From: Planctomycetes bacterium DG_23
GTDB lineage: Bacteria; Planctomycetota; DG-23
Length of the DNA stretch: 32,557 nt
Assembly (NCBI GenBank): GCA_001302825.1
Contig: LIZR01000049.1
Span: 1-32,557 of the forward strand
Direction of reading: 5' to 3'
A program made the position numbers and the translations under genes. The notes under the pieces were generated by a model. It worked only from the letters and a program-made list of their open reading frames with translations. It did not search any database and was not told the origin of the DNA. Shown one piece after another: positions 26,098-32,557 of this stretch; the stretch's first letter is position 1; the number at the start of each line of letters is the position of its first letter.

Positions 26098-26943
26098 GTG
26101 AAAATCTCTATGATGACCTACACTATGGCTCGCGGCCTCAAAGAAGGCGAAAAGTTTGATCTTAAAGCCTTTTGCGAATTTACCCGCCAGTTAAATCTTG
26201 ATGCTATAGACTGGGTGACAACATATGGCTACGAGCCTCAAGAGATTCGCAAGATTACAGATGATTACAGATTGAAAAATATCTGCTATACCTTTCAGTG
26301 CGACCTTAATTATCCCACGGCCGCCGAGCGCGCCTCTGGCAGAGACCAATTCAAAAGGGGCGTGGAAACTGCCCTCATCCTCGGAGCCGATAAGATTATG
26401 TTACCGGTCAAAGGAAAGCCAGAACTTAGCCGCGAGCAGAGCTTCCGCAATGTCGTCTCTGGACTGCAAGAGGTCATTGAGTTTGCCCGCAATCTCGCTG
26501 TGGTGGTTACGGTGGAGCATTTTCCAGCGCCCACCAGCCCTTTTATTACTTCGAAAGATTTAAACCGAGCTGTGAAGGAAGTGCCAGGGCTTCGTATCAC
26601 CTACGATAACGGGAATGTGACCACGGGCGGAGAAACCGCCGCCGAAGGCTTCCGCAGAAGCGCCGAGTATATCGTGCATGTGCATTTTAAGGATTTCGCT
26701 ATATGTTCTGAGGATGCCCCGGGAGCGAGACCCTGTCTTGATGGCAAATATCGCCGTGCGGTGCTGGTGGGCGATGGCGATGTGGACCAGGTGGAGGCCC
26801 TGCGGGCTATGAAGGCATTCGGCTACGCCGGCTATATTAACTTTGAGTACGAAGGCCGCGAATATACCCCTCGTGAAGCAACCATAGAAGGCGTCCGCAG
26901 GATGCGGAAGATGCTGGCTTCGCTCGACTCATCCGCGCCTTAG
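26098..26943 (+). CDS. Sugar phosphate isomerase/epimerase (xylose isomerase-like TIM barrel), GTG start
   Basis: LDAIDWVTTYGYEPQEI, VVTVEHFP, LRITYDNGNVTTGG, HVHFKDFAI, VGDGDVDQVEALRAMKAFGYAGYINFEYEG. Confidence 0.88.
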   Translation: MKISMMTYTMARGLKEGEKFDLKAFCEFTRQLNLDAIDWVTTYGYEPQEIRKITDDYRLKNICYTFQCDLNYPTAAERASGRDQFKRGVETALILGADKIMLPVKGKPELSREQSFRNVVSGLQEVIEFARNLAVVVTVEHFPAPTSPFITSKDLNRAVKEVPGLRITYDNGNVTTGGETAAEGFRRSAEYIVHVHFKDFAICSEDAPGARPCLDGKYRRAVLVGDGDVDQVEALRAMKAFGYAGYINFEYEGREYTPREATIEGVRRMRKMLASLDSSAP

Positions 26944-26976
26944 CCAGAAAACTGCGCAGGAAAAGGAGTTTCTACT

Positions 26977-27738
26977 ATGCGCAAAGTTCGCATAGGAGTG
27001 ATTAAAGCCGAGCCGGTGAAATGGAACAAACGCAAAAATTGGAATACTTTGGACCGTCTTGTTCGCAAAGCCGCCCGTGGTGGGGCGAAGTTGGTCATTA
27101 CCCCGGAGTGCTTTCTCGACGGGTATGTGGCTTCTGACAAACGCTCGACGCAGGAAAAATTTCGCCGCATAGCCGAACGCGGCGCGAAGGGCACTTATAT
27201 CAAAAAAGCCAGTGCGCTCGCTAAGCAACTCGGCCTCTACTTCGTGGTAGGCTTTACAGATACTCCTGACGGGAAGACTTTCTATAACGCAGCCTACCTG
27301 TTTGACCCCAAAGGTCGCATAGCCGGAAAATACTACAAGATTCATATCGGCGCCAGATACACCCCCGGTAATGCGCTGCCCGTCTTCGATACATCATTCG
27401 GCCGAGTGGGAATCCTCATTTGTGCTGACCGCCGCTGGCCTGAGAATACACGCATTCTCGCACTAAAAGGCGCCGAGGTAATTCTAATCCCTTCCTACGG
27501 TATGTGGCACGAGGCCAATGAGTGCTGGATGCGCACACGGGGCTATGAGAACGGCGTCTATATATGTTTTGCCCATCCCAAGGTGGCCTTCGTTGTAAAC
27601 CCCAAGGGTAATGTTGAGGCAAAACTGATGGGCAGTGTAGATGATGTGTTACTTCACGACCTCGACACAGTAACACACGCTCATCTCAACCAGCGTCGGC
27701 CGGACCTCTACCAAACACTGACCGAACCTCTATCGTAG
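26977..27738 (+). CDS. Carbon-nitrogen hydrolase (nitrilase superfamily), no. 2
   Basis: E in LVITPECFLDGYV, K in YYKIHIG, C in RVGILICADRRWPENTR. Confidence 0.9.
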   Translation: MRKVRIGVIKAEPVKWNKRKNWNTLDRLVRKAARGGAKLVITPECFLDGYVASDKRSTQEKFRRIAERGAKGTYIKKASALAKQLGLYFVVGFTDTPDGKTFYNAAYLFDPKGRIAGKYYKIHIGARYTPGNALPVFDTSFGRVGILICADRRWPENTRILALKGAEVILIPSYGMWHEANECWMRTRGYENGVYICFAHPKVAFVVNPKGNVEAKLMGSVDDVLLHDLDTVTHAHLNQRRPDLYQTLTEPLS

Positions 27739-27766
27739 TCTTGTCAGGGCTGACGCCAAACTTCTG

Positions 27767-29227
27767 CTATTTCTTAATCTTCGGCAAGTCGAAGATGGCA
27801 ACCATATAGCCTTTATCTCTGGTCGTTCCCGATACAGCAAGAGCCGCAGTCGCCTGGTGGTCTGCGGATGCGAGAAAGAGCATTTGGTCGCCGCGGAGGT
27901 AGCCCTGCTTGGGGCCGAGGGTGAGTGTGGTAAGATGTTCGCCGGTTGCGCCAGAGAAGATGAGTACACCGTGCACCGGCTTTTTGCCCACGATAGTGGG
28001 AAGGGCACAGGCGATTTCCCTTGCGCCATCGCCATCCAGGTCACTCAAGAGGGTAACCGGAGCGCCGAAGCCCACATCACCAGGAAGTTCGCGGCGTTCG
28101 CCCGTTTTTGCATCAACGGCTATCCTGCGCGGCCCGCCGGGAAGGCTGCTGCCGGCCACCTGCCAGATTTGTGTTCCGTCAGCCCCAGAGTAAAGAGCGA
28201 GGTAACTCACATCCTTGTTCACATCAGCACCCATATTGTTGGTTATGATGAGGTCCGGCGTTCCCTCGCTATTTAGGTCGCCGGGCGAGGCAAAAAAAAT
28301 CGTCCCCACAACTATGTCTCGTTTCACCGGAACTCGGCGCAGCGCAGTGAAGTCTTTGCCCGAAAGGAAAATCCACTCTGATTTCTCTTGGTCTCTGGAC
28401 CCCACCAGATAATCATCGATGCCGTCACCATTCAAATCCGGGAAGCTCGGTACAAGCCACTCTTGCCAGACAAGTTTGGGATCAACTTGCAGAAGATTTT
28501 CTTTCTTGAGCGTTTCCGAAAGGTCCTTGGCCGAAAGTGCGCGCACGCCTAACTCGTACCCATAAATAAAAACAAGGTCATCCACACCATCGCCAGTCAC
28601 ATCATAGACTCGGACAGGCGTAAAGGTGCGACCTGTCTCAGCCCGGAGAATGCGCAAGCCATCCCTGCCCGAAAATATGAAGGCCTCCTTGTCCGACCAA
28701 TCGTTGCGCACAAATATCTCCGGAATGCCATCGCCATTCTGGTCGCCGATGAGAGCAAAATCTTTCAGTGTATAGCCCGGCTCCCCGGCCGCCTGGGCGG
28801 CCTTGCCGACCAGTGCCTTCACCTGCCAGATTTCTTCACCGTCCTTGCCTGAATAGGCGGCAAAAGAGCCCGGATATTTGCCGCTTCCCACCAGAAGGTC
28901 CGTGTAGCCATCGTTATTGATGTCACCAAGTTCACCCAGCCCGCCAGTCACCCAGCGCCTGTAAAGCCCCGGCGCAGAAGGTAAGTATCCATCGGTATGG
29001 ATTATGAGACGGGCGCCGCCCACGGCGCCACCTTTTTCCACTTCGCCCCTTTTGCCACAACCAAATGATACGGCCAAGGCAATAAATAGAATCACCAGGC
29101 CCCAGCGAGTCAAGGATTGTCTCACTTCTCCACTCCTTTCAGAAACTGCCACTAAACTCCATTTCCAAAAATGATAACAGTAAAGGAAGGGAAGGACAAG
29201 GGTGAAACTCTGAGGTCGATTACTCAA
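27767..29227 (-). CDS. FG-GAP/VCBS repeat (beta-propeller-like) lipoprotein; true start probably downstream of 29227
   Basis: Lipobox VSFGC; repeats LGDINNDGYTDLLVGSG, IGDQNGDGIPEIFVRND, FPDLNGDGIDDYLVGSR, LSDLDGDGAREIACALP. Confidence 0.88.
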   Translation of the reverse strand: MSNRPQSFTLVLPFLYCYHFWKWSLVAVSERSGEVRQSLTRWGLVILFIALAVSFGCGKRGEVEKGGAVGGARLIIHTDGYLPSAPGLYRRWVTGGLGELGDINNDGYTDLLVGSGKYPGSFAAYSGKDGEEIWQVKALVGKAAQAAGEPGYTLKDFALIGDQNGDGIPEIFVRNDWSDKEAFIFSGRDGLRILRAETGRTFTPVRVYDVTGDGVDDLVFIYGYELGVRALSAKDLSETLKKENLLQVDPKLVWQEWLVPSFPDLNGDGIDDYLVGSRDQEKSEWIFLSGKDFTALRRVPVKRDIVVGTIFFASPGDLNSEGTPDLIITNNMGADVNKDVSYLALYSGADGTQIWQVAGSSLPGGPRRIAVDAKTGERRELPGDVGFGAPVTLLSDLDGDGAREIACALPTIVGKKPVHGVLIFSGATGEHLTTLTLGPKQGYLRGDQMLFLASADHQATAALAVSGTTRDKGYMVAIFDLPKIKK

Positions 29228-29349
29228 AGTGCAGAAGTGAGCCCCGAGATTCCTCTTGCGAGCACAGCAAAGTCTCAGATATAATGGAGCGAAATTTCAA
29301 AGCAACTATAATACTGCAACTATTCGCATTCAGGAAAGGCCTTTTGAAG

Positions 29350-30120
29350 ATGCGCATATCCAGTATTCAACTTGAGATAAAGGAGAGGCCCAAGTCTGAA
29401 ACCCTGAAGTGGGTGCTGAAGCTTATTGAGAAGGCGCCAAGAAGCGACCTAATTCTTTTGCCTGAGATTTGGCCTATAGGATATTTCTCTTTTTCCCGCT
29501 ACCTAAGTGAATCCGAGCCCCAGGACGGCCCTACGGTTAAGGCCTTACAAAAAAAGGCCGTGGAGTTGAAGTGCCATATCTTCACGGGAAGTTTTGTTGA
29601 GCGAGAGGGCGAGCGTCTTTATAATACCAGCCTCTTGCTTGATCCAGAGGGCAATATCATCGCCAAGTATCGCAAAATCCATCTGTTCGGCTACGGGTCT
29701 GAAGAAAAGCACCTGCTTGAGCGCGGGCGGGAAGTGGCTACGGCCGAGACCCCCTGGGGCCTTGCCGGACTTTCTACTTGCTACGATCTGCGCTTCCCGG
29801 AACTCTACAGAAAAATGGTCGACCAGGGGGCCAAAGTTTTCCTGGTCGCCTCCGCCTGGCCTCTGGCTCGGCTTGATGCCTGGGTTTTGTTCAACCGGGC
29901 CAGAGCACTTGAGAATCTCGCCTTTCTATTCTCCTGCAATTGTGCCGGAACGAACCAGAGCCACCAATTCGCCGGCCACAGTATGTTCGTGGACCCATTG
30001 GGTAAGGTCATCTGTGAGGCCGGCGAAAAGGAGGAGATTGTCACCAAGGAAGTGGAAATAACTATGGTCGAGCAAGTGCGCAAAGATTTCAGCGCACTCG
30101 AAGACAGAATGTTAAAGTAG
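29350..30120 (+). CDS. Carbon-nitrogen hydrolase (omega-amidase/YafV-like), no. 3
   Basis: E in LILLPEIWPIGYF, K in KYRKIHLFGYGSEEKHLLERG, C in GLSTCYDLRFPELYR. Confidence 0.9.
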   Translation: MRISSIQLEIKERPKSETLKWVLKLIEKAPRSDLILLPEIWPIGYFSFSRYLSESEPQDGPTVKALQKKAVELKCHIFTGSFVEREGERLYNTSLLLDPEGNIIAKYRKIHLFGYGSEEKHLLERGREVATAETPWGLAGLSTCYDLRFPELYRKMVDQGAKVFLVASAWPLARLDAWVLFNRARALENLAFLFSCNCAGTNQSHQFAGHSMFVDPLGKVICEAGEKEEIVTKEVEITMVEQVRKDFSALEDRMLK

Positions 30121-30132
30121 GAGGATGGCGAG

Positions 30133-30498
30133 TTGAAAGAGCATAAGGAATTCTACCAGGTAGACCTTTCATCCGGCTGGGAGAATGTTCCCGACTATCC
30201 GGAAGGCGTCAAACAAAAGGTGCTTTCCGGCTATTTGGATGAGAAGAACAAGACAGGTACGCGCACACGACTGCTTCGTTTCGAACCAGGTGCCTTTACT
30301 ACTGAGATTTTTGCACACGATTACTGGGAGGAAGTTTTTCAGATTTCGGGCACACTGACCACCCACGGCGAAACTTTCGGCCCGATGACCTATGCCTGCC
30401 GGCCTCCCCATATCAAACACGGCCCATTCAGTAGCAAGGAAGGGTGCCTCTTACTGGAAATACATTATTTCGAACCTCAAGACCCAGAGTGTGATTGA
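30133..30498 (+). CDS. Cupin-domain protein (TTG start)
   Basis: RLLRFEPGAFTTEIFAHDYWEEVFQISGTLTTHGETFGPMTYACRPPHIKHGPFSSKEGCLLLEIHYF. Confidence 0.75.
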   Translation: MKEHKEFYQVDLSSGWENVPDYPEGVKQKVLSGYLDEKNKTGTRTRLLRFEPGAFTTEIFAHDYWEEVFQISGTLTTHGETFGPMTYACRPPHIKHGPFSSKEGCLLLEIHYFEPQDPECD

Positions 30499-30514
30499 AA
30501 AACTTCCTCAATAA

Positions 30515-31297
30515 GTGCAGCCGGGAGCGGAGTGCGAATTATATGTTGTGACTGAGGAGGGCGTCATCGCTATTTTAGAATTATCCCTAACCACTGATTC
30601 GGGCCAAATTCCCTTAAAGTTTGCAGTAAATCGTATGGTGAACCTTGGATATGCGGGCCGGGATCTCGCTTCAGTAAGAGCCCATATCAAAGAACTTGAG
30701 CGGGAAGGTATCCCGGCTCCTCCCTCAGTGCCTATGTTCTTTCCCGTCCTTAAAGAGAATATTACCACCGGAAACCATATTGAAGTGGTAAGCGAAAAGA
30801 CTTCCGGCGAAGCAGAATTTGTTCTGCTTCTTACAGAGAATGGCACCTATGTGGGCGTGGGTAGCGACCACACGGACCGCGCTCTGGAAAGCAAGAATAT
30901 GCTCAATTCTAAGCAGATTTGCCCTAATGTGCTTTCCAAAGAGGTATGGGATTACCAGGATGTGAAAGGCCATTGGGACAGTATCCTCATCCGTAGTTGG
31001 GTAAGACCTGCGCCAGATGAAGATGAGATTTTGTATCAGGAGGCGCTTCTGGCTGCCATCTTGTCACCGCCCGATATTATCGGCCTTGTAAAATCGAAAA
31101 TCCTGGATGGCGAGCATAATAACCTGGTAATATTTTCTGGAACCGTTCCCGTGCTTGGCGGGCAAACTATTTGCGGGAGCCATTTCCACTCGGCCCTTAT
31201 AGACCCACTTCTAAAGAGAAGCCTGACTTGTACCTATGAGATTGTGAAACTCGGCTATCTCGGCCCCCTCGCCAAATCTCATAATTCGGATTCATAA
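30515..31297 (+). CDS. DUF2848-like protein (possibly fumarylacetoacetase-fold), GTG start
   Basis: VGVGSDHTDRALESKNMLNSKQICPNVLSKEVWDYQDVKGHWDSI; GSDHTDR-type motif recalled from DUF2848. Confidence 0.6.
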   Translation: MQPGAECELYVVTEEGVIAILELSLTTDSGQIPLKFAVNRMVNLGYAGRDLASVRAHIKELEREGIPAPPSVPMFFPVLKENITTGNHIEVVSEKTSGEAEFVLLLTENGTYVGVGSDHTDRALESKNMLNSKQICPNVLSKEVWDYQDVKGHWDSILIRSWVRPAPDEDEILYQEALLAAILSPPDIIGLVKSKILDGEHNNLVIFSGTVPVLGGQTICGSHFHSALIDPLLKRSLTCTYEIVKLGYLGPLAKSHNSDS

Positions 31298-31612
31298 CTT
31301 CTTCCGCACGACATCCAGGATTTCTACCGTGTGGCGGCGGACCTCACCCCGGAAAGCAGGAAATTTGGCCATATCAGCCTTGGCTTTCTCTCGTTGGGGA
31401 GACTCAAGTGCTGCACGAAGGTCTTCCAGCGTAGCGAATGTAAGCCGGGTCATCATAAAAAAATTTTTGCTTTCTACATTGCGATGCACTTCCACACGCC
31501 GGATTTTGGGGAAGGTCCAGACGATGGGGAGGTGTTCGCTCACATAATAATCCAGAAACAAATCCGGGTTTTCACATCTGCCCTCGTAAATCACCAGGTA
31601 TGCGTAACTCAT
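31292..31612 (-). CDS. EthD-like (dimeric alpha-beta barrel) protein
   Basis: YLVIYEGRCENPDLFLDYYVSEHLPIVWTFPKIRRVEVHRNV...MTRLTFATLEDLRAALESP. Confidence 0.7.
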   Translation of the reverse strand: MSYAYLVIYEGRCENPDLFLDYYVSEHLPIVWTFPKIRRVEVHRNVESKNFFMMTRLTFATLEDLRAALESPQREKAKADMAKFPAFRGEVRRHTVEILDVVRKKL

Positions 31613-32557
31613 TGGTTCTCCTCGGTCGGAAGATAATCGTGCAGGTCGATTTCTCCCCAGCGCTTTGGCCAGGCCCGTTCGTAATTCTTTCTCTCCTTGG
31701 CCCGGTAGGGGACTGGTTTGGTGGCATCAATTCCCCATTTGCCCACCACACAGGGGAAGCGGCTTTCGGCCGTTTCGGCAGAAGCCTCAATCACCGGCCG
31801 AGCAGTGGGGTCAAAGGGAAAGCCGCGTGCCTTCCCCACGGTTATAATATGTTTGGTTGGGTCCACGCGCGTAGCCAAGGCGTAGTGCACATCCCGGTAG
31901 TCATAGATATTAATATCCGGGTCCACGGCAATTACCATTTTGGTGTTGAGCCAGGGCGAACCCATAACGGCCATCAAGGCATCGGTAACCTGTCCGTCCA
32001 TCGCCGGCTCCATCTGGACGATGACCGAAAGTGAACCGCCGCCCTGGGGGAAATGCACATCATTGACTTTGAGCCCCATCGCACACAGCCGCTCATAGAT
32101 AATGGCCTCGTGAAACAGCCGGGGCATTTCCTGATGGTCGGTGAAAGGCGTCATCTGGTGGTTTCGATAGACCGGATTTTTGCTCATAGTGATAGCGGTG
32201 ACCTCAAATACCGGCTGCTGGGTCGCATAGGGCGTATAGAGCATCGTGGGGCCGGGAGAAGGGCCATCCTGTGCCGTACGAGTTGGATTGACATATCCCT
32301 CAATAACGATGGAGGCCTCCACCGGCACCACCAGGTCGATGGTCTTGCACCTGGTCACCACGCCTACTTCACCTGTAACGGCTTCAAAGAGTTCAAATTC
32401 CCACCAGCCTGAATGGGGATACGAGTAGCAGCCGACCAACTCCCAGCCCGGATGGGTTCCAATCACAATGGCCTGAGGCATCTTGGTTCCAGCCGTCCGG
32501 TGTTTGGCAAGAATCCGATTCGCCGTCGCCGTTACAAAGGACGCTACCATCTCGTTA
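31609..32557 (-). CDS. UbiD-family (de)carboxylase, 5' end beyond window
   Basis: AIVIGTHPGWELVG, FELFEAVTGEVGVVTRCKTIDLVVPVEASIVIEGYV, EGPSPGP-like motif QDGPSPGP, PVFEVTAITMSKNPVY. The frame stays open to the window end (N E before M at 32550). Confidence 0.87.
   Translation of the reverse strand, partial: NEMVASFVTATANRILAKHRTAGTKMPQAIVIGTHPGWELVGCYSYPHSGWWEFELFEAVTGEVGVVTRCKTIDLVVPVEASIVIEGYVNPTRTAQDGPSPGPTMLYTPYATQQPVFEVTAITMSKNPVYRNHQMTPFTDHQEMPRLFHEAIIYERLCAMGLKVNDVHFPQGGGSLSVIVQMEPAMDGQVTDALMAVMGSPWLNTKMVIAVDPDINIYDYRDVHYALATRVDPTKHIITVGKARGFPFDPTARPVIEASAETAESRFPCVVGKWGIDATKPVPYRAKERKNYERAWPKRWGEIDLHDYLPTEENQ

Noticed and set aside
1-32557. CRISPR arrays, rRNA genes, IS elements
   Set aside because: Looked for regularly spaced repeats, rRNA cores and transposase motifs; none recognised by eye.

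Overview
This 32.6 kb bacterial window is likely from an uncultivated or Planctomycetes-like lineage; that taxonomy is an inference from gene content only. The left third is core metabolism: tRNA-Val(CAC), lspA/dksA on the minus strand, guaB, gapA, pgk, rpe, accD and tRNA-Asn(GTT). Next is an accessory stretch (about 7.6-13 kb). In it the tRNA-Asn gene plus its upstream flank recurs twice as decayed copies, which bracket an APC-permease/EIIA fusion and a frameshifted lipoprotein/PDZ gene. Then come a tandem pair of pyruvate-kinase-C-terminal-like (COG1751-type) genes, tspO, an msrB-msrA fusion and a MATE transporter. The right third is an unusual metabolic neighbourhood. It has three free-standing nitrilase-superfamily amidohydrolases, a frame-disrupted NadE-like synthetase, a DegT aminotransferase / ceramidase-like / TIM-barrel epimerase / nitrilase operon, and a cupin / DUF2848-like gene set convergent with an EthD-UbiD pair cut by the window edge. 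The best candidates for new biology are the serial tRNA-Asn decay array and the nitrilase/NadE-like/DegT and UbiD/EthD/DUF2848 neighbourhoods. No CRISPR array, rRNA, integrase or transposase was recognised. All family calls were made by eye from motifs; no searches were run.
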